Positions 1 to 9,732 of a DNA stretch of 62,408 bases are shown piece by piece; the first letter of the stretch is position 1, and every line of letters starts with the position of its first letter. Source of the DNA: Roseburia sp. (lineage in GTDB: Bacteria; Bacillota; Clostridia; Lachnospirales; Lachnospiraceae); assembly GCA_023664265.1 (NCBI GenBank), contig JAMPFV010000001.1, forward strand, positions 234,460 to 296,867, in the 5' to 3' direction. The translations under genes were made by a program, and so were the position numbers. The notes beneath the pieces were generated by a model. That model saw nothing but the letters and a program-made list of their open reading frames with translations, was not told the DNA's origin and made no database searches.

Positions 1-80
1 TGCTCTGCCTCTGTTTCCCTGCGCTGCAAATTCTTTCCTGACTTCTCCTGCGATTGTCGCGATTTCCCACAGAACAAAAA

Positions 81-105
81 ACGGCAGGGAATCAATCCCT
101 GCCGT
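81..105 (-). terminator. Intrinsic terminator of ugd
   Basis: A perfect 10-bp stem (positions 81-90 with 96-105, ACGGCAGGGA arm) closes a 5-nt loop. Read on the minus strand it is followed by a run of six T. It overlaps the last codons and stop of the UDP-glucose dehydrogenase gene. Positions 1-80 show no gene I can support. Confidence 0.85.
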
Positions 106-1258
106 AAATATCCCTCGTGTAAATTTTATCAGCCACGTCCTTCAGCTCGTCCGTCACACGGTTGACAATGATAACATCCGATATTCTCTTGAACTCCTCC
201 AAATCCCGGATAACCCGCGACCGGAAAAAATCCGCCTCCTTCAGGGCCGGCTCATACACCACAACCTCGATACCCTTAGCCTTGATGCGCTTCATGATCC
301 CCTGTATGGAGGACTGGCGGAAGTTGTCGGAGTCCGTCTTCATCGTCAGTCTGTACACACCGACAATTCCCGGCCTTCTCGCCAAAATCATATCCGCGAT
401 ATGGTCTTTTCGAGTGCGGTTCGCGTCCACGATTGCCGACACGATATTGTTCGGTACATTCTCATAATTCGCCCGAAGCTGCTTGGTATCCTTGGGCAGG
501 CAGTAGCCGCCGTACCCAAACGACGGATTATTGTAATGGTTCCCGATTCGGGGGTCAAGCCCCACGCCCTCGATAATCTGCTTCGTGTTCAGGCCGCGCA
601 CTTCCGCGTAGGTATCCAGCTCGTTAAAATACGCCACCCGCAGCGCGAGATAGGTATTGGCAAACAGCTTGATGGCCTCGGCTTCCGTCAGATCCGTAAA
701 CAATGTCGGAATATCCTCCTTGATCGCGCCCTCCTTCAGCAGATTCGCGAAAGTCTCCGCGCGCTCGGACTGCTCGCCCACAATAATGCGCGACGGATAC
801 AGATTGTCGTACAGCGCCCTGCCCTCCCGCAGGAATTCCGGCGAAAAGATGACATTGTCAATCTTATACTTCTCCCGGACAGACTTGGTGTAGCCCACCG
901 GAACGGTGGACTTGATGATCATCACCGCGCTCGGATTCACCTTCAATACCAGCTCTATCACGGCTTCAATGGAGCTTGTGTCGAAATAGTTCCTGTCAGG
1001 GTCATAGTTGGTCGGTGTCGCGATAATGATATACTCCGCGTCCCGGTAAGCCGACGCCCCGTCTGTGGTCGCCTTTAATTGAAGCGGCTTCTTCGCCAGA
1101 TACTCCTCAATCTCCTTATCCACAATCGGGGATTTCCTGTTATTAATCATGTCCGCCTTTTCCTGAAAGACATCGACCGCCGTCACCTCATTGTGCTGCG
1201 CCAGCAAAACGGCGTTGGAAAGACCAACATACCCGATACCTGCCACTGCTATTTTCAT
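92..1258 (-). CDS. ugd: UDP-glucose 6-dehydrogenase
   Basis: This 388-residue protein has the usual length of the short UDP-glucose dehydrogenase family. It oxidises UDP-glucose to UDP-glucuronate with two NAD+, supplying a precursor for capsule or exopolysaccharide. The N-terminus carries the NAD-binding Rossmann motif GIGYVGLS (residues 7-14). The catalytic cysteine is C253 in GGYCLPKD, and the conserved lysine is K197 in EAIKLFAN. The ATG is preceded by a GGAGGG site at good spacing. A terminator overlaps the stop codon, so it ends its transcript. The GDP-mannose dehydrogenase relative is possible, but the length and the start [17 protein letters not shown] fit Ugd best. Confidence 0.93.
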   Translation of the reverse strand: MKIAVAGIGYVGLSNAVLLAQHNEVTAVDVFQEKADMINNRKSPIVDKEIEEYLAKKPLQLKATTDGASAYRDAEYIIIATPTNYDPDRNYFDTSSIEAVIELVLKVNPSAVMIIKSTVPVGYTKSVREKYKIDNVIFSPEFLREGRALYDNLYPSRIIVGEQSERAETFANLLKEGAIKEDIPTLFTDLTEAEAIKLFANTYLALRVAYFNELDTYAEVRGLNTKQIIEGVGLDPRIGNHYNNPSFGYGGYCLPKDTKQLRANYENVPNNIVSAIVDANRTRKDHIADMILARRPGIVGVYRLTMKTDSDNFRQSSIQGIMKRIKAKGIEVVVYEPALKEADFFRSRVIRDLEEFKRISDVIIVNRVTDELKDVADKIYTRDIYGRD

Positions 1259-1352
1259 GTCTGATTCCCTCCAAATTCTTATACTCTGCCGTTATATAAT
1301 AACGTCCCCGTCTTTTATCTGCGCAATCCTGAACCGGCAGCGCGCACGGTTC

Positions 1353-3623
1353 TCAGTTCAGCTTCCAGATGTCCCTGTTGTACTCCGCAATCGTTCTGTC
1401 GGAAGAGAAGAAGCCTGCCTTCGCGATATTTACAAGCATCATCTTTTCCCACTTTGCCTCATCCTTGTAGTCCTCAAACATGCGGTCCTTCGTCGCGATG
1501 TAGTCCTCGAGGTCGAGCAGCGTCATAAACCAGTCCTTGTTGATCAGCTCCTTCTGCAGCCGCACAAGGCGCTCCTCATTGCCGGCCTGCAAAACGGCCT
1601 TGCCGGTGATAAAGTCCACCGCCTCGCGGATGACCGCGCTCTTCTCATAGAAGTCCTTCGCCACATAGTCCGCCTTCTCATAATGCCGGATGACCGCCTC
1701 CGACTTCTCACCGAAGATGTAAATATTGTCGTCGCCGACCAGCTCATGGATTTCCACATTCGCGCCGTCGCTCGTGCCGAGTGTGACCGCGCCGTTGAGC
1801 ATGAACTTCATGTTGCCGGTACCGCTCGCCTCCTTGGACGCCAGCGAAATCTGCTCGGAAATGTCGCACGCGGGAATCAGCTTCTCCGCATAGCTGACGT
1901 TATAGTTCTCCACCATGACCACCTTCATATGATCCTTGACGTCAGGGTCATTGTTGACAAGCTCCTGCAGCACCAGCAGCAGATGGATGATGTCCTGCGC
2001 GATCACATACGCCGGAGCCGCCTTCGCGCCGAAGATAAAGGTAATCGGTGTGGAAGGCTTTTTGCCGCCCTTGATCTCAAGATATTTATGGATGATATAC
2101 AGGGCGTTCATCTGCTGGCGCTTGTACTCATGCAGACGCTTTACCTGAATATCATATATGGACTCCGGATTGATCTCCTGCCCCTCGTTTTCCCTGAGGT
2201 ACGCTGCCAGCGCCGCCTTCTTATCCTTCTTGATGGCCTTAATCTCCGCCAGTAACGCCGCGTCATCCTTGTGCTCTAAGAGCTTCTCAAGCTCCTCCGC
2301 ATTCTTCTTGTAGCCGTCGCCGATGGTCCTGGAGATGCACGCCGCAAGCTCCCGATTGCAGGAAAGCAGCCATCTTCTAAAGGTGATTCCGTTTGTCTTG
2401 TTGTTGAACTTCTCCGGATAAATCTTATAGAAATGATTCAGCTCGGAATCCTTCAAAATCTCTGTGTGGATTGCCGCAACACCGTTTACGGAGAAGCCAT
2501 AGTGAATATCAATATGCGCCATATGCACGCGCAAATCCTTGTCGATAATCTGTACCTTGGGATCGTCGTAGCGAATCGCGGCTCTCTTATCCAGCTCCCA
2601 GATAATCGGCATCAACTGCGGAACCACCTTCTGCAGATACTTAATCGGCCACTTCTCAAGCGCCTCCGCGAGGATGGTGTGGTTCGTGTACGCACAAGTC
2701 TTGCTGACAACCGCAATCGCCTCCTCCATCTCAAAGCCCTCTTCCTCGGTCAGAATGCGGATCAGCTCCGGAATCACCATGGTCGGGTGGGTATCGTTGA
2801 TCTGGATGACCGCGTGCTCGTTCATTTTATGAAGATCGTAGCCGTTCTCCTTCATCTCCTTTATGATCAACTGCGCGCCGTTACATACCATAAAATACTG
2901 CTGGTAAATGCGAAGCTGCTGTCCGGCCTCGTCGGAATCGTCCGGATACAAAAACAGCGTCAGATTCCTGTCGATGTCGCTCTTGTCAAAGTCAATGCCA
3001 TCCTCCACAATGCTCTCGTCGATGGTCTCAATATCGAATAAATGCAGCTTGTTGACGCCCTGGTCATAGCCGATAACGTCGATATCATACAGTCTTGACA
3101 TTACCTTCTTCTTCCCGAAATATACGGGGAAGGTAATGTCCGTCTTTGTCAGCCAGGACTGCTCCTCAATCCAGTCATTCTTCTCCGCGGTCTGCATCCG
3201 ATTCCGGAACACCTGCTTGAAAAGTCCGAAGTGATAGTTCAGGCCGATGCCGTCCCCGGGAAGCCCAAGGCTTGCAATGGAGTCCAAAAAGCACGCCGCA
3301 AGTCTGCCGAGACCGCCGTTTCCAAGAGAAGGCTCCGGCTCGATTTCCTCAATGCGGCTCAGCTCCTTTCCCGCCTCCTTCAGCACGGCCTCCAGCTCGT
3401 CGTAGATGCCAAGGTTGATCAGGTTGTTGGACAAAAGCTTGCCGATCAGGAACTCCGCGGAAATGTAATAAACCTTCTTTGTTCCCTTAATCTGCCCCTT
3501 GCCCTGCATCATGTCCTTGGTCATGTTGAGGATCGCGAAGTAGAGCTGCCTGTCGTCAAGCGCCCTCACATCCTTGCCGTACATCCTCTGTGCTGCTGCC
3601 TCTAAGTTTGTTTTTACGCTCAT
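1353..3623 (-). CDS. glgP: Glycogen/starch phosphorylase
   Basis: This is a 756-residue GT35 phosphorylase. It releases glucose-1-phosphate from the non-reducing ends of alpha-1,4-glucans using pyridoxal phosphate. The [15 protein letters not shown] substrate region and the PLP-lysine motif [15 protein letters not shown] are both present and intact. The reading frame extends 30 codons further upstream, but I chose the internal ATG (protein starts [11 protein letters not shown]) because AGAGGGAG stands directly before it and the extra residues look non-coding. It lies 86 bp downstream of a LacI-type regulator on the same strand and near a debranching enzyme, which places it in glycogen mobilisation. 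Confidence 0.95.
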   Translation of the reverse strand: MSVKTNLEAAAQRMYGKDVRALDDRQLYFAILNMTKDMMQGKGQIKGTKKVYYISAEFLIGKLLSNNLINLGIYDELEAVLKEAGKELSRIEEIEPEPSLGNGGLGRLAACFLDSIASLGLPGDGIGLNYHFGLFKQVFRNRMQTAEKNDWIEEQSWLTKTDITFPVYFGKKKVMSRLYDIDVIGYDQGVNKLHLFDIETIDESIVEDGIDFDKSDIDRNLTLFLYPDDSDEAGQQLRIYQQYFMVCNGAQLIIKEMKENGYDLHKMNEHAVIQINDTHPTMVIPELIRILTEEEGFEMEEAIAVVSKTCAYTNHTILAEALEKWPIKYLQKVVPQLMPIIWELDKRAAIRYDDPKVQIIDKDLRVHMAHIDIHYGFSVNGVAAIHTEILKDSELNHFYKIYPEKFNNKTNGITFRRWLLSCNRELAACISRTIGDGYKKNAEELEKLLEHKDDAALLAEIKAIKKDKKAALAAYLRENEGQEINPESIYDIQVKRLHEYKRQQMNALYIIHKYLEIKGGKKPSTPITFIFGAKAAPAYVIAQDIIHLLLVLQELVNNDPDVKDHMKVVMVENYNVSYAEKLIPACDISEQISLASKEASGTGNMKFMLNGAVTLGTSDGANVEIHELVGDDNIYIFGEKSEAVIRHYEKADYVAKDFYEKSAVIREAVDFITGKAVLQAGNEERLVRLQKELINKDWFMTLLDLEDYIATKDRMFEDYKDEAKWEKMMLVNIAKAGFFSSDRTIAEYNRDIWKLN

Positions 3624-3709
3624 TTCTCCCTCTTTTCTGCGCGGCTTTTGCTTATAGCGGACCGACGGATGCCGCACCGACGCCGGACTGCCAAATGAAC
3701 TGTCACTCT

Positions 3710-4699
3710 TCACGAAATCACATCCAGATACTTGATCCGGATCAGCTTGTGCGGCAGGATGACCTCCTGACCGGTCCCTCCTTCTATAAGCCGCGCAAGC
3801 TCCTCGACCGCGCTCGCCGCAATCGTCCGGAAATCCTGCCTTACCGTGTGCATCTGCTTTCCCGCGTAGCCCATAAGGCTGATGCCGTCAAAGCCGCACA
3901 CCGGACGGTAGATGTCCATCTCGATCAGCGCCTTCATCGCACCGATCGCCATCAGGTCGGAAGCGCATATGATCGCGTCCCGCTTCGCGGCGTACTTCAT
4001 GGTAATCCGCCTCGCCTCGAGCTCGCTAAAGCTCCCCGACCTGCAAAATACCGTAAGGCCCAGCTCCTCCGAGAGCTGCCTCATGCCCAGCATCCGCTCC
4101 TCCGACACATAGCCGTTCTTCTTCCCCGCGATGTAGAGGATGCTCCTGCTGCCGCTCTCCGTCACAAACCGCTTGGCCACCTCATACTGCGCCTTGGTGT
4201 TGTCGATATGGACACTCGACGTATTCTCCGCAACCCCGGGCGCGTCAATCAGCACCACCTTGAACTTGCCGCTCTTCACCAGCCTGCGGAGCATGGTATC
4301 CTGCTTGGAAAGTCCGCATATGATCAGCCCTTCGATACTCTGCGACTGAAAATACCGTATCATCTCCTCGACGTCCATCTCCTGTATCATGGTGAAGAAC
4401 ACTGTGATAATGTCCATCCCCAGCTCTTTTGCCTTGTTTATCGCGCCGATAATATACTGCATGGGAATCTCATCCACCGTCTGTACATGCCGGTTCACAT
4501 CCAGCACCAGCGCCACCCGCCCTGTCCTTTTGGAGGAGAGCGCCGACGCTATCGAGTTCGGCACAAAGCCCAACTGCGCAATCGCGTCATTGACCTTCCT
4601 GCGTGTCTCCTCACTGACATTCGGATAATGGTTCAGTACCTTTGAAACGGTGGATATCGCCACGTCGGCCTGCTTTGCCACATCTCGTATTGATACCAC
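3710..4699 (-). CDS. LacI-family transcriptional regulator, probably of glycogen/alpha-glucan genes
   Basis: The protein is about 329 residues: an N-terminal LacI helix-turn-helix ([20 protein letters not shown]) followed by a periplasmic-binding-protein-like sensor domain. I prefer the GTG at 4699, which follows an AGGAGG site by 4 nt. An ATG at 4717 would add six residues but has no good site. Two tandem palindromes of LacI type lie just upstream, suggesting autoregulation. The gene is followed by glycogen phosphorylase on the same strand and preceded by a CheY-like gene and a debranching enzyme, so the effector is plausibly a maltodextrin or glucose derivative. That last point is inference. 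Confidence 0.88.
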   Translation of the reverse strand: MVSIRDVAKQADVAISTVSKVLNHYPNVSEETRRKVNDAIAQLGFVPNSIASALSSKRTGRVALVLDVNRHVQTVDEIPMQYIIGAINKAKELGMDIITVFFTMIQEMDVEEMIRYFQSQSIEGLIICGLSKQDTMLRRLVKSGKFKVVLIDAPGVAENTSSVHIDNTKAQYEVAKRFVTESGSRSILYIAGKKNGYVSEERMLGMRQLSEELGLTVFCRSGSFSELEARRITMKYAAKRDAIICASDLMAIGAMKALIEMDIYRPVCGFDGISLMGYAGKQMHTVRQDFRTIAASAVEELARLIEGGTGQEVILPHKLIRIKYLDVIS

Positions 4700-4724
4700 G
4701 GTGCCTCCTATCTCCAAGCAATGG

Positions 4725-4750
4725 GAAAACGTTTTCTGGAAAACGTTTTC
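4725..4750. promoter_or_regulatory. Tandem LacI-type operators
   Basis: Two identical perfect palindromes GAAAACGTTTTC occupy 4725-4736 and 4739-4750, centre to centre 14 bp. They have the central CG and symmetry of LacI/CcpA-family operators and sit immediately upstream of the lacI-type gene, so autoregulation is the simplest reading. Confidence 0.75.
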
Positions 4751-4817
4751 TTAATCATATAACAAAAATAATGGTTTGTCTACCATTATTTTCGTTTTTT
4801 TGGATACTATGTATGAA

Positions 4818-5180
4818 TCATTCTCCCAACACACTGTCGAGAGCCGCCATCAGCTTATATTCCTCAAAGGGCTTGAGGACATAGTCCGACGCGCCGTACT
4901 GAACCGTCTGCGCAACAATCGCCTGCTGTCCTACCGCGGAGCAGATAATCACCTTCGCGGAGGGGTCGAGCTCCTTGATGCGCTTTAATGCCTCCACGCC
5001 GCCCATCTCCGGCATGGTAATGTCAAGAAGCACGACATCCGGCCGCACCGCCGCAAACTGCTCTACCGCCTTTGCGCCGGTGGGCGCCTCCGCAACAACG
5101 GAGTGCCCGTGGGCCTCCACAATCTTCCTGATTGTCATCCGCATAAATTCCGCATCGTCTACTACTAATATCCTCGCCAT
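4818..5180 (-). CDS. CheY-like single-domain response regulator
   Basis: A 120-residue stand-alone receiver domain. The acidic pocket is D8-D9, the phospho-acceptor is D53 (LLDITMPEMGG), with S81 and K103 completing the switch. There is no output domain. No chemotaxis or flagellar gene is seen in this window, and the gene is framed by glycogen-metabolism genes. It may therefore be a phosphorelay or chemotaxis component encoded away from its partners, or have a local role. A sigma-A-like promoter is visible just upstream. The ATG has a GGATGGTGG-type site. Confidence 0.88.
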   Translation of the reverse strand: MARILVVDDAEFMRMTIRKIVEAHGHSVVAEAPTGAKAVEQFAAVRPDVVLLDITMPEMGGVEALKRIKELDPSAKVIICSAVGQQAIVAQTVQYGASDYVLKPFEEYKLMAALDSVLGE

Positions 5181-5215
5181 CCGGCCACCATCCTTTTCTT
5201 ATCGTTTATGCAGTA

Positions 5216-5243
5216 ATCATACCATATTCTTCCGATATATCAA
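5216..5243 (-). promoter_or_regulatory. Sigma-A-type promoter of the CheY-like gene
   Basis: On the minus strand, -35 TTGATA (5238-5243), a 16-bp spacer and -10 TATGAT (5216-5221) precede the CheY-like start by about 35 bp. Confidence 0.6.
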
Positions 5244-5288
5244 ACACTTTTTTAAGTTTAGGGAAGGGCAGTTCAATCCGCGCCTCCT

Positions 5289-7421
5289 TTAGAAATTGCG
5301 GTACTTGTCAACAATCGCGATAACGACAGACCTCGGATACATCAGGAACGTATCCTCTCCTTTCCAGTTCGTGAGATTATGATAATCCGTCTCCCGGGTA
5401 TGCGTAAATTCCGTGTTCATAATCACGCGCCATTTCCTGCCGACAGGGAGGTTGGGGAGCTGGACGGTCTGCGCCTCCCAGAACGCATTGATGCCGATAT
5501 AAATAATATCGTCCTCAATGTTTCCCTCGGTTCGTCCTGCAAACATTACGCCGATGGTCCGTGTATCCGCGTCACACCGGCTGTTCCACCGCCTCCCGTT
5601 ATTGTGGATGGAAACCTCCGGAAAGCCGCAGCCGCTCAGGCCGGAGCGTCCTCTGAGAATCGGGTGCTTTCTGCGCAGCGCGATCATAAACTTGCAGAAT
5701 TCAAACATCTCGCCGTACTGCTCTTTCCGCGTCCAGTCCAGCCATGAGATGATATTGTCCTGACAGTACGCATTGTTGTTGCCAAACTGCGTGTTGCAGA
5801 ACTCGTCGCCCGCAAGGAACATCGCGGAGCCTCTGCTGCACATCAGAACCGCGAACGCGTTCTTGCGCATCCGGTTGCGGAGGGCGAGCACCTCGGGGTT
5901 CTCCGTGTCGCCCTCCGCGCCGCAGTTCCAGCTATTGTTGTCGTTTGTGCCGTCCGTGTTGTTCCAGCCGTTCTTCTCATTGTGCTTGTCGTTGTACGCA
6001 TACATGTCATACAGCGTGAAGCCGTCGTGGCAGTTGAGGAAATTGACGGTCGCATTCTCGCCGCGGTTCTCCTTCTCATAGAGGTCAAGAGAGCCCGTGA
6101 TACGGTTGATGGCCGCCTGCGCCATGCCGTAATCGCCCTTGAGGAAGCGGCGCATATCGTCACGGTACCTGCCGTTCCACTCGGCCCAGCGGTTCCACGA
6201 CGGGAAGCTGCCGACCTGATACAGTCCGCCGGCGTCCCACGCCTCGGCAATCAGCTTGGTCTGCCCCAGAACCGGCTCGAACGCAAGGAGCTGTAAAAGC
6301 GGCGGCTTGCTCATCGGCGAGCCGTCCTCGTTGCGCCCCATAATCGACGCGAGGTCAAACCGGAAGCCGTCAACCCTGTAGGAAACCACCCAGTAGCGCA
6401 GACAGTCGAGGATAAACTGCCGCACAATCGGATGATTGCAGTTCATGGCGTTGCCGCAGCCGCTGAAATTATAATATTTCCCGTCCGGCGTGAGCATATA
6501 GTAAATATTGTTGTCAATGCCCTTGAAGGAGAAACATGGCCCCAGCTCATTTCCCTCCGCCGTGTGATTGAACACCACATCGAGAATGACCTCAATGCCG
6601 TTGCTGTGCAGCTCGCTGATCAGCTCGCGCAGCTCGTCGCCCTCGTGATTGTGCTCGCGGTGGGAGCCATAGCTTGTATTCGGCGCAAAAAAGCATACCG
6701 GACTGTAGCCCCAGTAATTGAGCAGCTTCTCGCCGTCCACCTCCCGAACATCCTCCAGCTCGTCAAACTCAAATATCGGCATCAGCTCTATCGCATTGAT
6801 TCCAAGCTCCACCAAATACGGTATCTTTTCCTTAATGCCCGCAAAGGTGCCGCGGTACTGCACGCCGGAGGATTTGTCCATGGTAAAGCCCCGCACATGC
6901 ATCTCGTAGATGATCATGTCCTTGGGCTCAAGGTTGGCCTGGCTGGTATTGCCCCAGTCGTAGCCGTTGCCGACAACGCGCGCCTTGTAAAAATGGGCAT
7001 TGTCGCTCTCCCGCTCGCCCCAGATGCCCTGGTCGCACACCGCCCGCGCATAGGGGTCCAGGATGTATCTGTCCTTGTCAAACAGAAGCCCCTTCCTCTC
7101 ATCATACTCGCCGTCAAACTGATACGCATACTCGAACTCGGCAGGATTGATCCCATAGACGGTCATGGACCAGGTATTCCCTATCCGATAGGATTTCGGA
7201 AACGGTATCACCGCATACGGCTCGTTCTCATGCCTGTGAAACAGGCACAGACGGCAGCCGGTGGCATTGTTGGAATGAATGGTAAAGCTCACCCCGTTCT
7301 CGACCAGCGTCGCGCCGTTGCGCAGATATTTGCCGGGTCTCACCTGATATCCGTTTACCGTATTTGTCGGTTCATAATATTTCTTGCCCAATGAAGGCTC
7401 CTTATTATTATTCCAAAACAC
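5289..7421 (-). CDS. glgX: Glycogen debranching enzyme (GH13 isoamylase type)
   Basis: This 710-residue GH13 enzyme hydrolyses alpha-1,6 branch points in glycogen or limit dextrins. An N-terminal CBM48-like domain (about residues 20-150) is followed by the TIM barrel. The four conserved regions are visible: DVVFNHTAEG (I), GFRFDLASIMGR with the nucleophile Asp (II), LIAEAWDAGG with the acid/base Glu (III) and FLNCHDGFTLYDM (IV). The start is GTG at 7421 behind AAGGAG. There is no signal peptide, so it acts in the cytoplasm. With the phosphorylase about 1.7 kb downstream, it completes a glycogen breakdown set. A pullulanase-type activity is an alternative. Confidence 0.92.
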   Translation of the reverse strand: MFWNNNKEPSLGKKYYEPTNTVNGYQVRPGKYLRNGATLVENGVSFTIHSNNATGCRLCLFHRHENEPYAVIPFPKSYRIGNTWSMTVYGINPAEFEYAYQFDGEYDERKGLLFDKDRYILDPYARAVCDQGIWGERESDNAHFYKARVVGNGYDWGNTSQANLEPKDMIIYEMHVRGFTMDKSSGVQYRGTFAGIKEKIPYLVELGINAIELMPIFEFDELEDVREVDGEKLLNYWGYSPVCFFAPNTSYGSHREHNHEGDELRELISELHSNGIEVILDVVFNHTAEGNELGPCFSFKGIDNNIYYMLTPDGKYYNFSGCGNAMNCNHPIVRQFILDCLRYWVVSYRVDGFRFDLASIMGRNEDGSPMSKPPLLQLLAFEPVLGQTKLIAEAWDAGGLYQVGSFPSWNRWAEWNGRYRDDMRRFLKGDYGMAQAAINRITGSLDLYEKENRGENATVNFLNCHDGFTLYDMYAYNDKHNEKNGWNNTDGTNDNNSWNCGAEGDTENPEVLALRNRMRKNAFAVLMCSRGSAMFLAGDEFCNTQFGNNNAYCQDNIISWLDWTRKEQYGEMFEFCKFMIALRRKHPILRGRSGLSGCGFPEVSIHNNGRRWNSRCDADTRTIGVMFAGRTEGNIEDDIIYIGINAFWEAQTVQLPNLPVGRKWRVIMNTEFTHTRETDYHNLTNWKGEDTFLMYPRSVVIAIVDKYRNF

Positions 7422-7566
7422 GCTCCCACTCCTTTATTTCACTCGCAGTTAAACCGCACTAAAGATGACTTAATAATAATTCTACTTTATTTTGCGCAAT
7501 GTGACAAGATATTTCTTTTCCTCCTCCGAAAAACACAAGCGCCGAAGTCTGCCGCATGAAAGAAAA

Positions 7567-7595
7567 AAGGATATCCACTTGCCATGAATATCCTT
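7567..7595 (-). terminator. Intrinsic terminator of kduI
   Basis: An 8-bp stem (AAGGATAT, 7567-7574, with 7588-7595) closes a 13-nt loop. On the minus strand it is followed by TTTTTTC. It lies just after the kduI stop. Confidence 0.75.
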
Positions 7596-7628
7596 ATTAT
7601 ATCCGAACAAAATCCGTTCAGACAGGTC

Positions 7629-8489
7629 TTACATCAAATCCTGCATCGCGACGCCGTCCATATCGTCGAAATCCTGATTCTCGCCAACCATGCCCCAGAT
7701 AAAGGTGTACGCGCGGCTTCCGCTTCCGGAGTGGATGGACCAGCTCGGGGAAATCACAGCCTGCTCATTCCTCATAACGATATGCCGCGTCTCCTGCGGC
7801 TCGCCCATATAGTGCATGACAAAAGCGTCCTCGGGCATGTCGAAATACAGGTAAACCTCCATCCGCCTGTCGTGCGTGTGGCACGGCATGGTATTCCATA
7901 CACTGCCGGGCTTGAGCGCGGTCATGCCCATCACAAGCTGGCAGCTCTCCACCTGTCCCGGGAGGATATATTTGTTGATAACACGGTGGTTCGCGTCCTC
8001 AAGACAGCCCAGCTCCACCTTGTTCTCGTCCTTGATGATCACAACGTCCTCGCCTGCCTCCCCCGCCGGCTTGATCAGTTTGGTCGGATAGGACTTGTGC
8101 GCCGGCGCGCTGTTGAGATAAAACTTCGCGGGATTCTTCGGGTCGTCGGACGCGAACGTAATCTCCTTCGCCCCCATGCCGATATACATGCCCTCCTTAT
8201 GTCCTACCGGGTAGGCTTTCCCGTCCACGGTAATCGTGCCCGCAGGCCCGATATTGATCACGCCCAGCTCGCGCCGCTGACAGAAATACTCCGCCCTCAG
8301 CTCGTCGCCCGCGGTAAGCCGGATAGGCTCTGTCGGAACCGCAGACCCTGTGATAATACGGTCGATATGGCTGTAAACCAGCTTGATTTCCCCTGTCTGA
8401 AACAAATCATCAATCAAAAATTCTTCCCGAAGCCTCTGTGTCGTGTAATTCTTTACATCCTTTGGTGAAGCCGCTGTACGAAGTTCCAT
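7629..8489 (-). CDS. kduI: 5-dehydro-4-deoxy-D-glucuronate isomerase
   Basis: This 286-residue cupin-fold zinc isomerase converts 5-keto-4-deoxyuronate to 3-deoxy-D-glycero-2,5-hexodiulosonate in pectin and glycosaminoglycan breakdown. The zinc ligands expected for KduI are all present: H204 and H206 ([11 protein letters not shown]), E211 and H253 (SIHSGSG). Length matches the family. It is divergent from a LacI regulator that is followed by uxaC, and a LacI-type operator-like sequence sits in its promoter region. No kduD, kdgK or kdgA is seen here, so the rest of the pathway must be elsewhere. Confidence 0.95.
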   Translation of the reverse strand: MELRTAASPKDVKNYTTQRLREEFLIDDLFQTGEIKLVYSHIDRIITGSAVPTEPIRLTAGDELRAEYFCQRRELGVINIGPAGTITVDGKAYPVGHKEGMYIGMGAKEITFASDDPKNPAKFYLNSAPAHKSYPTKLIKPAGEAGEDVVIIKDENKVELGCLEDANHRVINKYILPGQVESCQLVMGMTALKPGSVWNTMPCHTHDRRMEVYLYFDMPEDAFVMHYMGEPQETRHIVMRNEQAVISPSWSIHSGSGSRAYTFIWGMVGENQDFDDMDGVAMQDLM

Positions 8490-8536
8490 AATTTTCTACC
8501 ATCCCTTTCATCCATTCTCCGCTTACGTCAAATATC

Positions 8537-8550
8537 TGTAAGCTCTTACA
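8537..8550. promoter_or_regulatory. LacI-type operator upstream of kduI
   Basis: TGTAAGCTCTTACA is a near-perfect palindrome about 50 bp upstream of the kduI start. It resembles the site at 8642-8655 over the other promoter of this divergent region. Confidence 0.6.
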
Positions 8551-8600
8551 TTTTACTGCAATATTCCCGCTTCGTCAATAAATTATTCAGATTTTTACAC

Positions 8601-8655
8601 TTGATTTTAGCGGGTTTTCATAGTACAATTACCTTGGTTTATGGTAGCGCTTACA
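8601..8655 (+). promoter_or_regulatory. Promoter and operator of the lacI-uxaC unit
   Basis: -35 TTGATT (8601-8606), a 17-bp spacer and -10 TACAAT (8624-8629) predict a start near 8636. The palindrome TGGTAGCGCTTACA (8642-8655) lies directly downstream, where a LacI-family repressor or CcpA would block transcription. It also fits the cre consensus. Confidence 0.65.
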
Positions 8656-8697
8656 TTTTTTCTTACATTTTGCTTTGTCGTATGGAGAGGGATTTTT

Positions 8698-9702
8698 ATG
8701 ACGATTTATGATGTTTCAGAAAAGGCCGGCGTATCGATTGCAACCGTGTCCAGAGTCCTGAACGGCTCTACCAATGTCAGCGCGCAGACACGGCAGAAGG
8801 TCCTCGCGGTTATCGAGGCCTGTGACTACACGCCCAACGCCTTTGCGCGGGGGCTGGGTCTGAACTCCATGAACACCATCGGCATCCTGTGTGCGGATTC
8901 CTCAGACTTGTATCTGGCCAACGCCATATATCATATTGAGCAGGAGCTTCGCGGGAACAATTACAACTGTATTCTGTGCTGCACGGGCTATAAGCCGGAG
9001 GATAAGCAGAAATATCTGAATCTGCTGGTCAACAAGAAGGTGGACAGCGTGATTCTCGTCGGCTCGAATTTTATCTCGGAAGCCGACTGTGACAATCAGT
9101 ATATCCGGGAGGCCGCAAGGGAGGTCCCCATTCTTTTATTGAACGCGGATTTCGACTGTGAAAATGTCTATTGCAGCATGTGTGACGACTTCAAGTCCAC
9201 GATGCAGGCCACGAATTATGTGTTGGAGACGGGGATTGAGGATATCCTCTATCTCTACAACTCCAAGTCCTACTCGGCGCTCCGAAAGCTCTCGGGCTAC
9301 CAGAGCGCGCTGACCCAGCGGGGGCTTCCCCTGCGCATGGAGTATATCCAATACTTCCCCGGGGACCACGCAAACCTTCCCGCCATCGCGGATTTTCTCT
9401 CGGATTTGGACAGCGGCATCCGCTATCGGGCCATTGTCGCGGCGGACGACAATCTCGCCATCGGCGCGGTCAAGTTTGCGCACAAGAAGGGTCTGTCCAT
9501 TCCGCAGGATTTGTCCGTCGTCGGCTACAACAATTCCATTCTGAGCACCTGCTGCGAGCCGGAGCTGACGAGCGTTGACAACCGCCTGGAGACCCTGTGC
9601 CACCATATCGTAAAGACGCTGATCGGCATTCTGGACAATCGGGAGATGCCGCAGAAGGTCATCTTTTCGGGCGAACTGGTAAAAAGAGGCACCACTCTTT
9701 AA
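8698..9702 (+). CDS. LacI-family transcriptional regulator of uronate genes
   Basis: 334 residues with the LacI helix-turn-helix at the N-terminus (MTIYDVSEKAGVSIATVSRV) and a sugar-sensing domain behind it. The frame stays open upstream to 8641, but the ATG at 8698 is preceded by AGAGGG and begins exactly at the conserved domain start. It is divergent from kduI and 30 bp upstream of uxaC in the same direction. Together with operator-like sites on both sides this indicates a local regulator of galacturonate/glucuronate use, probably relieved by a uronate intermediate. The effector is inferred. Confidence 0.9.
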   Translation: MTIYDVSEKAGVSIATVSRVLNGSTNVSAQTRQKVLAVIEACDYTPNAFARGLGLNSMNTIGILCADSSDLYLANAIYHIEQELRGNNYNCILCCTGYKPEDKQKYLNLLVNKKVDSVILVGSNFISEADCDNQYIREAAREVPILLLNADFDCENVYCSMCDDFKSTMQATNYVLETGIEDILYLYNSKSYSALRKLSGYQSALTQRGLPLRMEYIQYFPGDHANLPAIADFLSDLDSGIRYRAIVAADDNLAIGAVKFAHKKGLSIPQDLSVVGYNNSILSTCCEPELTSVDNRLETLCHHIVKTLIGILDNREMPQKVIFSGELVKRGTTL

Positions 9703-9732
9703 AATATATCAAATTAAATAGGAGGATGAAAC

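Noticed and set aside
1..80. Possible start of another gene at the left edge
   Set aside because: No frame of useful length, RBS or recognisable protein can be supported in 80 bp.
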